Shown piece by piece: positions 1 to 7,695 of a stretch of DNA of 64,000 nucleotides. Made by a program: the position numbers and the translations under genes. This DNA is from Diaminobutyricimonas aerilata (GTDB taxonomy: Bacteria; Actinomycetota; Actinomycetes; Actinomycetales; Microbacteriaceae): positions 981,304-1,045,303 of the forward strand of contig NZ_PGFF01000001.1 in the NCBI RefSeq assembly GCF_002797715.1, written 5' to 3'. Under the pieces are notes generated by a model. It ran no database searches, had not been told where the DNA came from, and saw only the letters and a list, made by a program, of their open reading frames with translations. How positions within the stretch are numbered: position 1 is the first letter of the stretch; every line of letters begins with the position of its first letter.

Positions 1-1460
1 GTGTTCCACCACTTGGCCTCGTACGGGATGCCCTCGAAGAGCACGCGGGTGCCCTTCTCGTAGGCGGACATGCCCTCCCACTCGGGGTAGGTGCCGAGCG
101 CCAGGGTCGGCATCTCGATCGGCTTCTCGCCGGCGAGCACCGGCCCGATGAGGGTCCACGGCGTCTCCCACTCGTTGAGCACCGGGTCGTCGGGCAGCTC
201 GCCCTTCGTCCACCACTTCGCCTCGTAGACGTTGCGGTGCCAGACCACCTTGGTGCCCTTGAGGTAGGAGCTCTCCTCGTCCCAGATCGTGTAGGGGCTC
301 GTCGCGGGGTCGTCGACGTAGTCCGAGGGGTCGGTCGGCTCGGAGGTCGTGACACGGCCGGCGGAGAGCATCGCGCGGCCGTCGAAGCCGTCGCCGAGCA
401 GCTTCGCGAAGCGCTCCTCACCCTGCTCGATGCCGCTGCACGCATCCGAGACCCGGGTGAGGTCGACGTAGTTCGGGCCGCAGCTCACGTCGCGGTTGAG
501 CGACCAGACCGACATGCGGCCGAGTCCCTTCTTCACCGCCCAGGTGTTGAGCTCCCGCGCGTCGTCGAGGCCGAAGACCTCGGTCTTCACGTCGTTCTGC
601 CCGAGCATCGGGGTCGCGCCGATCTTGCGCCACAGCGTCGCGTCGCTGAGCTCGGTGCCGCTGAGTTCGTAGAGCACGCCGAGCTGGCGGTGCGTCTGCG
701 TCAGGGAGCGGATCGAGGCCTCCGCCATCGTCTCGCCCTTCTCGCGGCTCTCGCCGAAGTTCATCGTCATGGCGTTGACGCCCGCGATATCGACCCCCGC
801 ATCCAGCATCTGTTGCACGGCGGTGGTGCCCTCCTCGGTGAGTCCGAAGGTCGCGGCGGGGAGCGTCAGCCACACCGCGAGGTGCTCGTCGGCGTCGCGG
901 CGCTCCTTCTGCAGCGCGGCGATCGCCTCGGCGCGGCGCTCGCCGCCCCGCTCGTCGGCGAGGTCGTCGCCCTCGATGTCGAGGTCGATCGTCGTGACGT
1001 CGTACCGCTCGATCACCGAGCGGTACGCCTTCAGCAGCGCGTCGTCGTCGGTGCAGACCGTCGACAGCTCGTCGTTCGTGAGTCCGCCGAACGACACGGC
1101 GATCCCGCCGCCACGCTGCTCGAGGCGAGCGATGCGCCGGTCGAGGTCGAGGGACTCCGCCGCCTCGTCGAGCCCGTAGGCGTTGCCCCAGGTCGGCTCG
1201 CATCCGTCGTCGCTCGAGGCGACGATGAACGACAGCACGACATCCTGCGACTCCTCGGTCGCGGGGTTCTCGAACGCGAACGCGGGGGTCGCGGTGGCGT
1301 CGACGTAGCCCGCGAACCAGGGGTCCTCCGACGTGGTCACCTGGGCGCTCGCCCAGGCCTGCACGCTCACCACGCCGGCGGCGACGAGACCGCCGAGCAG
1401 GAGGGTCGCGAGGGTGACGCGCAGCGGCGACAGGCGCCGCCCTTCGTGGGCCGTGGTCAT
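1..1460 (-). CDS. Secreted GH18 chitinase-like protein with chitin-binding repeats (3' end outside window)
   Basis: The reading frame is open from ATG 1460 to the window edge (486 codons), so the C-terminus is missing. Residues about 15-38 form a hydrophobic signal or anchor segment. The body resembles a glycoside hydrolase family 18 barrel: after YDVTT comes IDLDIEG (about residues 158-164), matching the DxDxE catalytic signature with Glu163 as the expected acid. Two carbohydrate-binding modules of the CBM5/12 type follow, each ending in the aromatic YEAKWW motif; the second lies at the window edge. The start overlaps the stop of the upstream glycosyltransferase as ATGA (1457-1460), so the two are probably translationally coupled. 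GH18 enzymes cut beta-1,4-GlcNAc polymers outside the cell; here the partner suggests trimming or release of an exopolysaccharide. The substrate is inferred. Confidence 0.8.
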   Translation of the reverse strand, partial: MTTAHEGRRLSPLRVTLATLLLGGLVAAGVVSVQAWASAQVTTSEDPWFAGYVDATATPAFAFENPATEESQDVVLSFIVASSDDGCEPTWGNAYGLDEAAESLDLDRRIARLEQRGGGIAVSFGGLTNDELSTVCTDDDALLKAYRSVIERYDVTTIDLDIEGDDLADERGGERRAEAIAALQKERRDADEHLAVWLTLPAATFGLTEEGTTAVQQMLDAGVDIAGVNAMTMNFGESREKGETMAEASIRSLTQTHRQLGVLYELSGTELSDATLWRKIGATPMLGQNDVKTEVFGLDDARELNTWAVKKGLGRMSVWSLNRDVSCGPNYVDLTRVSDACSGIEQGEERFAKLLGDGFDGRAMLSAGRVTTSEPTDPSDYVDDPATSPYTIWDEESSYLKGTKVVWHRNVYEAKWWTKGELPDDPVLNEWETPWTLIGPVLAGEKPIEMPTLALGTYPEWEGMSAYEKGTRVLFEGIPYEAKWWN

Positions 1461-3757
1461 CGGGAAGCCTCCGCGGGGATGGCGGCCGCGGGAACGGCCG
1501 ACTCGAGATCGAACTGCACGGGTCCGTCGGCCGTGCCGTGGTACAGCACCGCGCGCCAGTCGAGCGCGGCGGGAGCGGCCGGCGCCGCCTCCTTCGGGGC
1601 GCGGCTCTGCCGCGGCTTCGGCTCGACGTACAGCCACTTGGTGAGGCCGAGCCAGATGTCGACGAGCGAGGCGCCGATGCCGATGTAGGCGAGGATGGCG
1701 CCGAGCGCGAGCAGGGCGTTGAACGCGGCGAACGCCGCGTTGCCCCAGTTCTGCGCCTGGACGTCGCGCCAGAAGGTGAACGCCGAGAAGGCGACGATCG
1801 CGTAGGGCGCCACGACGTAGAGCAGCGGGGCGGCCGTGCGGTTGCGCACCTTCGGGGTGCGGGCGAACGGGATCTTCTTGCCCGTGATCGCCTGCTGCAC
1901 CGACTTGATCACGCCGGCCAGGTTCACCGGCAGCAGGATGAGGTTGAAGCCGTAGATGCGGAACACATCCGTCGCCTTGTACCCGGCGTACCTGAGGTCG
2001 CTCGCCATCGCGAGGAAGTACGGCAGTGCGGCCAGCAGCACCATCGGGCTCAGCAGGCGGCTGTCGTATGGGTAGGCGAGGAGGAACACGAGGCCGAAGC
2101 TCGCCCACGCGATCGAGGACATGTAGTTCACGCGCAGGAAGAGCTCGGTCCAGCCCACCCGCTCACCGCGCGCCTTACGCTCGCGGATCTGGCGCCACAG
2201 CTTCGGCATGATGAGCAGACCGCCGTTCGCCCAGCGGCGACGCTGCACGACGAGCGAGCCGAAGTCCGGCGGAGTCGCGCTGTAGCTGAGGCGCTCCGGG
2301 TAGTTCACGAGCGACCAGCCGTGGGTGCCGAGGTCGACGCTCGACTCGGTGTCTTCGATGACCGTGCGGTCCTGCACGTACCGGTGCACGGGGAACCCGC
2401 CGACCGTCTCGGTCTCGACGATGTCGTCGAGCGCGCGCTTGCGGATGACCGCGTTGGCGCCCACCCAGAAGGTCGCGTTGAAGTACGACTTGCCCTGGTG
2501 GAGGATGTGCTGCAGATCCGTGGTCGCGCCGGCGAGACGCTCGATGCGCGTGCTCGCGCCGCGGAACGACGAGTACGGGGTCTGGGTGACCGCGACCCGC
2601 GCGTTGTCGGGCTGCTCGAGGAAGTACACGAGTCGCAGGCAGTAGTCGCGCAGCAGCAGCGAGTCGGCGTCGAGCGTGAGCAGGTAGTCGGTGTCGGGGA
2701 TGACCAGGTCCGCCGGCTCGCCGGCCGGCACGGTGCGCAGGATGTCGCCGGCGGGGGTCGGCTCGAGGCGGTACGAGCCGCCCATGAGGCCGATGTAGGC
2801 GTTGAGGTTCATCGCCTTGTTCGCCTCGTGCGACACGGAGGCGTAGCGCTTGCGCTCGAAGTTCAGCACCTCGGCGGAGAAGGTCCAGACGAGGCGGCGG
2901 TACAGCTCGATCATGCGGTCGGGCGCGAGCGCGGTGCCCTCCGCGTAGGCCGCACGCAGCGCATCCGCCGTGACCCGGAGTTCCGCGGAGAGACCGCGGA
3001 GCACCTCGTTCACGAAGAAGTGGTCGACGTGGTCGTCGAGCTTCTCGGCGTCGGCCTTCGCGTCGAGCCAGTCGGCCGCCCACACGTAGTTCTCGGCGAG
3101 GTCGGCGACGTGGCGCAGGTTCACCCCCTCACCGCTGTCGAGCTCGAAGTGCAGCATGGCGTCGGCGAAGCGCGTCGACGGGACGGCGAGCTCCGACTGG
3201 ATCTGCTGCGCGAGCGCCCGCGACTCCTCGAGACGCGCGGCGACCGCCGGGTCGCTCGGGAAGGGCGGGTCGTCGAGCAGCAGCACGACGCGCAGGCTCG
3301 GGTACTCCTGCAGCGCCGCGGACCACAGGGTCGCACGGATGACATCCGGCTCCTCGGCGTAGCTCGGCACGAGCACCGTCATGCTGCGCTGATTCACCGC
3401 GAAGTGACGGTCGAGCTCGGCGCGCGGCACCCGCTTGTGGTCACGGAAGCGCTGGAGCGCACCCTGCCGCGCGATGAGGTACATGAGCGCCGAGAACGTG
3501 AGGAACGTCACGACGACGAGGTAGGAGATCGCCTCGGTCGTGAACCGGAAGCTCTCGGTGCCGTTGTTGAGGAACTGGCGCACGATCGTGTAGATCACGT
3601 ACGCGAGCCAGAACAGCACGGTCGCGATGATGGCGAGGCGGCCGAGGGTGATCTTGCGGTCGCTGGGGACGGGGTGGACGGAGGGGAGCGGACGCAGGCG
3701 CGTCTCAGCTCCCCACTGCCGACGTCGGGTACGCGCGGCAGAAGGGCTTTCGGGCAT
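1457..3757 (-). CDS. Membrane family 2 glycosyltransferase, cellulose synthase-like
   Basis: This 766-residue protein is a processive-type GT2. Two membrane helices (about residues 40-60 and 75-96) precede the catalytic domain. The expected signature residues are visible: LLLDDPP (162-163), the DAD metal-binding motif (363-365), EDTE in the TED position (468-471) and QRRRW (505-509). Several further membrane helices form the export channel region. The gap between the first Asp pair and DAD is about 200 residues, longer than in bacterial cellulose synthases, and is filled by a charged helical insert. ATG 3757 was chosen because GAAGGA lies about 11 nt upstream; an in-frame codon at 3856 adds 33 low-quality residues. 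The next gene (GH18) overlaps its stop by 4 nt. The polymer made is unknown; a GlcNAc-containing glycan would fit the neighbour. Confidence 0.85.
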   Translation of the reverse strand: MPESPSAARTRRRQWGAETRLRPLPSVHPVPSDRKITLGRLAIIATVLFWLAYVIYTIVRQFLNNGTESFRFTTEAISYLVVVTFLTFSALMYLIARQGALQRFRDHKRVPRAELDRHFAVNQRSMTVLVPSYAEEPDVIRATLWSAALQEYPSLRVVLLLDDPPFPSDPAVAARLEESRALAQQIQSELAVPSTRFADAMLHFELDSGEGVNLRHVADLAENYVWAADWLDAKADAEKLDDHVDHFFVNEVLRGLSAELRVTADALRAAYAEGTALAPDRMIELYRRLVWTFSAEVLNFERKRYASVSHEANKAMNLNAYIGLMGGSYRLEPTPAGDILRTVPAGEPADLVIPDTDYLLTLDADSLLLRDYCLRLVYFLEQPDNARVAVTQTPYSSFRGASTRIERLAGATTDLQHILHQGKSYFNATFWVGANAVIRKRALDDIVETETVGGFPVHRYVQDRTVIEDTESSVDLGTHGWSLVNYPERLSYSATPPDFGSLVVQRRRWANGGLLIMPKLWRQIRERKARGERVGWTELFLRVNYMSSIAWASFGLVFLLAYPYDSRLLSPMVLLAALPYFLAMASDLRYAGYKATDVFRIYGFNLILLPVNLAGVIKSVQQAITGKKIPFARTPKVRNRTAAPLLYVVAPYAIVAFSAFTFWRDVQAQNWGNAAFAAFNALLALGAILAYIGIGASLVDIWLGLTKWLYVEPKPRQSRAPKEAAPAAPAALDWRAVLYHGTADGPVQFDLESAVPAAAIPAEASR

Positions 3758-3873
3758 ATTGGGGGGTGTCCTTCGGGGAGCGGAACCCGGCGTCTTTCGG
3801 GTCGACACCGTTCGGGTAGTTCCGCCGCAGAGAAGACTCGCATGCGCGCCCCGCATCGCGCGGCCCCCGTCAT

Positions 3874-3913
3874 GGGGTGATTGTGGGCATCTTGGGGGAC
3901 AATCTTGTACCCC
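3874..3913. promoter_or_regulatory. Nested inverted repeat between divergent GT2 and plsC genes
   Basis: In the 212-nt divergent intergenic region, GGGGT (3874-3878) pairs with ACCCC (3909-3913), and inside it ATTGT (3880-3884) pairs with ACAAT (3899-3903). The spacing suits a dimeric regulator site, but the two half-site pairs are not exactly concentric. It is a weak candidate. Confidence 0.25.
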
Positions 3914-3969
3914 GAACCGTACCCCTGCTCTTGTGCTGCGCCGCGTTCGGCCCGTGGGAGGGTGGACGG

Positions 3970-4677
3970 GTGCTGAAGTTCTTGGCGCGCGTGTTCCTCG
4001 CCCCCCTCGCCCGACTCCTGTTCCGCCCGCGCATCGTGGGGCGACGGAACGTGCCGAAGGAGGGCGGCGTGCTGCTGGCGAGCAACCACCTGTCGTTCAT
4101 CGACAGTGTCGTGATCACGCTCGTGGCGCCCCGCTCGGTGTCGTTCCTCGCGAAGTCGTCGTACTTCGACGGTCCCGGGCTCAAGGGCGCGATCTCACGC
4201 GCGTTCTTCACCGGAATCGGCGCCGTTCCGGTCGTGCGCGGCGCCGGTCAGGCGGCTCAGGATGCGCTCGACAAGGGCCTCGAGATCCTGCAGGCGGGCG
4301 ACGCGTTCGCCATCTACCCCGAGGGCACCCGGTCCCTCGACGGACGGCTCTACAAGGGCCGCACCGGTGTCGCGTGGCTCGCGCTCACGGCCGGCGTACC
4401 CGTCGTGCCGGTCGCGCTGAGCGGCACGCAGGACATCCAGCCCGTCGGATCGAAGCGCATCCGCTTCGCCCGGGTGACCGTCGAGTTCGGCGTGCCGCTC
4501 GACCTGTCGAAGCACGGGGAGGCCTCGTCGGGCCGCGCCCGCCGCCAGGCGACGGACGAGGTCATGCAGGCCATCCAGCGCCTGTCGGGGCAGGAGCTCG
4601 CGAACGCCTACAACGAGCCGCCCCCGGCGAACGTGGCGGAGCGCATCCGCCGCGCCGTGCGCCGCGAGCGCCGCTGA
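3970..4677 (+). CDS. plsC: 1-acyl-sn-glycerol-3-phosphate acyltransferase family protein
   Basis: PlsC-type enzymes acylate lysophosphatidic acid at the membrane to give phosphatidic acid. The protein is 235 residues from GTG 3970, which has GGGAGG about 8 nt upstream; an in-frame ATG at 3877 would add 31 residues unlike the family. The family blocks are present: NHLSFID (block I, His40 and Asp45, the HX4D motif), FTGIGAVPVVRG (block II), YPEGTRS (block III, Glu118) and VPVVPVALSGT (block IV). A hydrophobic N-terminus fits membrane association. It stands alone, divergent from the glycosyltransferase gene. The exact acyl acceptor cannot be told from sequence. Confidence 0.88.
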   Translation: MLKFLARVFLAPLARLLFRPRIVGRRNVPKEGGVLLASNHLSFIDSVVITLVAPRSVSFLAKSSYFDGPGLKGAISRAFFTGIGAVPVVRGAGQAAQDALDKGLEILQAGDAFAIYPEGTRSLDGRLYKGRTGVAWLALTAGVPVVPVALSGTQDIQPVGSKRIRFARVTVEFGVPLDLSKHGEASSGRARRQATDEVMQAIQRLSGQELANAYNEPPPANVAERIRRAVRRERR

Positions 4678-4716
4678 GCGGTCGCTGAGCTCGTCGAAGC
4701 TCGTCGAAGCGCGGGC
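4678..4716. repeat. Intergenic TCGTCGAAGC repeat fragment
   Basis: After plsC the sequence runs CGCTGAGCTCGTCGAAG then a second CTCGTCGAAG. It is a degenerate member of the CTGAGCCTGTCGAAG family seen near 16.4, 32.0 and 32.4 kb. It lies between convergent genes. Confidence 0.5.
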
Positions 4717-4769
4717 GCCGTCCCCGTCGCCGGCGGATGCGGCCCGAGGATCGGACCCGGGGACGTCCG

Positions 4770-5363
4770 CTAGCGGAGCGTGCGGCGCGAGCTGATGACG
4801 CCCGTGTCGAAGCCGAGCAGGTGCAGGCCGCCGTGGAAGCGGGCGTGCTCCACCTTGATGCAGCGGTCCATGACGACGGTGAGGCCGTTCTCCTCGCCGT
4901 AGCGCGCGGCCTCCTCGTTCCAGATGCCGAGCTGCACCCACACCGTCTTCGCGCCGATCTCGAGCACGTCGTCGATGACCGACGGGATGTCGCTCGCCTT
5001 GCGGAACACGTCGACGATGTCGGGCACTTCGGGGAGCGACTTGAGGTCGGGGTAGGCCTTCTCGCCGAGGATCGTGTCGGCGTTCGGATTCACGAAGTAC
5101 ACGCGGTAGGGGCTGGACTGCTGCAGGTACGTGCCGACGAAATAGCTCGAGCGAGCCGGGTTCGGCGACGCGCCCACGATCGCGATCGACTTCGCCTTAC
5201 GCAGGATCGACAGGCGCTCCTTCGCATCCGGACCGAACCAGGTGCGCTGTGAGCGCAGCAGCTTCGCGAGCGGAGAGCTCGCGGGGATGGAACAGGTCAG
5301 CCCGTTCGCGAGCTGCCCGGTGATGGATTCGGTCTCCGTCGGTGCGATCGCCGTGTCGGTCAT
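4770..5363 (-). CDS. CoA-binding domain protein (YccU/CoA_binding_2 family)
   Basis: A 197-residue Rossmann-type protein. SIAIVGASPNPARSS (about residues 59-73) is the glycine-rich nucleotide-binding loop of the CoA_binding_2 family, and YRVYFVNPNA with a later TVWVQLGIWNEEAA match the rest of the fold. Members bind CoA in structural studies, but no reaction is firmly assigned. About 50 residues precede the usual domain start, which is longer than typical; ATG 5363 overlaps the metY stop (ATGA, 5360-5363), so the start is well supported by coupling. Co-transcription with metY suggests a role linked to acyl-homoserine or CoA-thioester handling; this is inference. Confidence 0.8.
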   Translation of the reverse strand: MTDTAIAPTETESITGQLANGLTCSIPASSPLAKLLRSQRTWFGPDAKERLSILRKAKSIAIVGASPNPARSSYFVGTYLQQSSPYRVYFVNPNADTILGEKAYPDLKSLPEVPDIVDVFRKASDIPSVIDDVLEIGAKTVWVQLGIWNEEAARYGEENGLTVVMDRCIKVEHARFHGGLHLLGFDTGVISSRRTLR

Positions 5364-6655
5364 ACCCGTCCTCCCGTCGCCAGGTTCAACGCCTGGTCGA
5401 GGTCGTCAACGATGTCCTCGACGTCCTCTATTCCCACACTGATGCGCACGAGGCCCGGTTCGACGCCCGCATCGACGAGCTGCTGCTCGCTCAGCTGCGC
5501 GTGCGTCGTCGAGGCGGGGTGGATGACGAGGGTCTTCGCGTCGCCGATGTTCGCCAAGTGGCTGGCGAGGTTGACGCTCTCGATGAACTTCTGCCCGGCC
5601 TCGCGGCCGCCCTTCACGCCGAAGCTGAACACGGCGCCCGGCCCCTTCGGCAGGTACTTCTGCGCGCGCTCGTGGTGCGGATGCGACGGCAGGCCGGCCC
5701 AGTTCACGTAGTCGATGCGCGGGTCGGCTTCCAGCCACTCCGCGACCGCACGCGCGTTGTCGACGTGAGCCTGGATGCGGTACGGCAGCGTCTCGACGCC
5801 CTGCGCCAGCAGGAACGCCGAGTGCGGCGCGAGCACCGGGCCGATGTCGCGCAACTGCTCGGCCCGCAGCCGGGTGAGGAACGCGTACTCGCCGAAGTTG
5901 CCGTGCCAGTTGAGTCCGCCGTAGGAGGGCACGGGGGAGTCGAACAGCGGGAACCGGTCGTTCGCCCAGTGGAAGCGCCCCGATTCGACGACGACGCCGC
6001 CGAGGGTCGTGCCGTGACCGCCGAGGAACTTCGTCGCCGAGTGGGTGACGATGTCGGCGCCCCACTCGATCGGGCGGTTCAGGTAGGGGGTCGAGATGGT
6101 GGAGTCGATGATGAGCGGCACGTCGGCGGCGTGCGCCACGGCGGCGAGGCCCTCGAGGTCGGCGATCTCGCCGGAGGGGTTCGAGATCGTCTCCGCGAAC
6201 ACGGCCTTCGTGCGGTCGGTGATCGCGGCGGCGTAATCGGCCGGGTCGGTGCCGTGCACGAACGTCGTCTCCACGCCGAAGCGGCGCAGGGTGATGTCGA
6301 GCTGGGTGAGCGAGCCGCCGTAGAGGCTCGCCGCGGCGACGATGTGGTCGCCCGCCCCGGCGAGGGAGGCGAAGGTGATGAACTGCGCCGAGAGGCCGCT
6401 GCCGGTCGCGACGGCGCCGAGGCCGCCCTCGAGGCTCGCGATGCGCTCCTCGAAGCTCGCGACGGTGGGGTTCGCGAGCCGGCTGTAGATGTTGCCGTAC
6501 TTCTGCAGCGCGAACCGTGCCGCCGCATCCGTCGTGTCGTCGAAGACGAACGCGGTCGTCTGGTAGATCGGCAGCGCGCGCGAGCCGGTCACCGCGTCGG
6601 GGATGTTGCCCGCGTGGATCGCCCGCGTGCGGAAGCCGTATTCGCGATCAGCCAT
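5360..6655 (-). CDS. metY: O-acetylhomoserine sulfhydrylase / PLP-dependent Cys-Met metabolism enzyme
   Basis: This 431-residue protein belongs to the Cys/Met metabolism PLP family. The PLP lysine is Lys209 in SATKFLGGHG, and the N-terminal FRTRAIHAG, YSRLANPTV and C-terminal VRISVGIED are typical of the MetY/CysD branch, which replaces the acetyl group of O-acetylhomoserine with sulfide to give homocysteine in the cytoplasm. The length fits MetY (about 430) better than cystathionine gamma-synthase (about 385). A -10-like TAGCCT (complement of 6662-6667) ends 6 nt before the ATG, indicating a leaderless transcript from its own promoter. A YeiH-type exporter gene is upstream on the same strand, and the CoA-binding protein gene is coupled downstream. 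Confidence 0.88.
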   Translation of the reverse strand: MADREYGFRTRAIHAGNIPDAVTGSRALPIYQTTAFVFDDTTDAAARFALQKYGNIYSRLANPTVASFEERIASLEGGLGAVATGSGLSAQFITFASLAGAGDHIVAAASLYGGSLTQLDITLRRFGVETTFVHGTDPADYAAAITDRTKAVFAETISNPSGEIADLEGLAAVAHAADVPLIIDSTISTPYLNRPIEWGADIVTHSATKFLGGHGTTLGGVVVESGRFHWANDRFPLFDSPVPSYGGLNWHGNFGEYAFLTRLRAEQLRDIGPVLAPHSAFLLAQGVETLPYRIQAHVDNARAVAEWLEADPRIDYVNWAGLPSHPHHERAQKYLPKGPGAVFSFGVKGGREAGQKFIESVNLASHLANIGDAKTLVIHPASTTHAQLSEQQLVDAGVEPGLVRISVGIEDVEDIVDDLDQALNLATGGRV

Positions 6656-6661
6656 GCGCCC

Positions 6662-6667
6662 AGGCTA
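6662..6667 (-). promoter_or_regulatory. -10 element of metY (leaderless)
   Basis: TAGCCT on the minus strand ends 6 nt before ATG 6655, placing the transcription start on the start codon itself. Confidence 0.5.
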
Positions 6668-6698
6668 ATCGCGCGCCGGAGGGCGTTCCGACGGGCGG

Positions 6699-6713
6699 CG
6701 TAACACTGTGACG
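6699..6713. promoter_or_regulatory. Candidate sulfur-regulon site upstream of metY
   Basis: CGTAAC-act-GTGACG is a near-perfect inverted repeat about 45 nt upstream of metY. Its first nine bases, CGTAACACT, recur at 19449-19457 in the metQ/monooxygenase intergenic region. The regulator is unknown. Confidence 0.35.
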
Positions 6714-6726
6714 CGGGGCTTGCGCG

Positions 6727-7695
6727 TCAGGAGAGTCGCACGGCGGCGAGCGCGAGCAGCGCGACGACGATCCACGACCCGAGTCCGACGACGAGCGCCC
6801 GCCACCCGGTCGTGACGAGCTCGCGCACCCGCACGGCGGTACCGAGCGCGAACAACGCCATCGCGAGCAACGCCGTCTGCAGCAGGTCGGCCCCGTGCAG
6901 CACCTCATCCGGCACGGGTAGGAACGAGCGGATGAGGACCGCCGCGACGAAGCCGACGACGAAGAGGGGCACGATCGGCGGACGCGGGCCGTCGCCCTCG
7001 CCGCGGCGTCGCTCCACGGCGGCGGCGACCGCGACCATGGGGGCGAGCATGATCACGCGGGTGAGCTTGATGACGAGAGCGATCGCGAGGGCGGCGGGGC
7101 CCGCGATCTGGGCGGTCGCCACGACCTGTCCGACGTCGTGCACGCCGGCGCCCACCCAGTGCCCGAACTGCTCGGCGTCGAGACCGAGCGGATGCTGCAG
7201 GGGCGGCAGCACGGCGATCGCCAGGGTGCCGCAGAGGGTCACGAGGGCCACCGGCGTCGCCGCATCCCGATCGTTCGCGCGCAGCGCGCCGCTCATCGCG
7301 CCGATCGCGGACGCCCCGCAGATCGAGAAGCCGGCAGCGATGAGCAACGGCTGGTCGCCGGGAAGGCGCAGCAGCCGTCCGAGCGCCCAGGTGATGACGA
7401 ACGTGAGCACGACGACCGCGACGGCGCCGAGGATCGCCGCCCAGCCGAGCTCGGCGATGTCGCCGAGGCTGAGCTTCAGTCCGAGCAGCACCACCCCGAT
7501 GCGCATGAGCCGCCGCGACGAGAACCCGAGACCCGGGCGCAGCGCCGCGGGCAGCGGCAGCTGGCCGACGAGGATCCCGAGCGCGACGGCCGCGGTGAGC
7601 AGCGGCACGGCCGGCACCGCCGTCGCGAGCGCCCAGGCGGCGAGCGCGGCGGCCGCGCACACCACGATCCCGGGCAGCACGCGCGTTGCGGTCAT
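6727..7695 (-). CDS. YeiH-family putative sulfate exporter (UPF0324), membrane protein
   Basis: A 322-residue integral membrane protein with about ten hydrophobic helices. Family hallmarks include LGILVGQ near the N-terminus, IGVVLLGLKLSL, the SICGASAIGA motif in the middle and GVHDVGQVVA, all typical of the Cons_hypoth698/YeiH family. Family members are called putative sulfate exporters on weak evidence. ATG 7695 was chosen because it forms an ATGA overlap with the stop of the mannosyltransferase gene; an ATG two codons upstream (7701) is possible. It precedes metY on the same strand, which is consistent with, but does not prove, a sulfur link. Confidence 0.8.
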   Translation of the reverse strand: MTATRVLPGIVVCAAAALAAWALATAVPAVPLLTAAVALGILVGQLPLPAALRPGLGFSSRRLMRIGVVLLGLKLSLGDIAELGWAAILGAVAVVVLTFVITWALGRLLRLPGDQPLLIAAGFSICGASAIGAMSGALRANDRDAATPVALVTLCGTLAIAVLPPLQHPLGLDAEQFGHWVGAGVHDVGQVVATAQIAGPAALAIALVIKLTRVIMLAPMVAVAAAVERRRGEGDGPRPPIVPLFVVGFVAAVLIRSFLPVPDEVLHGADLLQTALLAMALFALGTAVRVRELVTTGWRALVVGLGSWIVVALLALAAVRLS

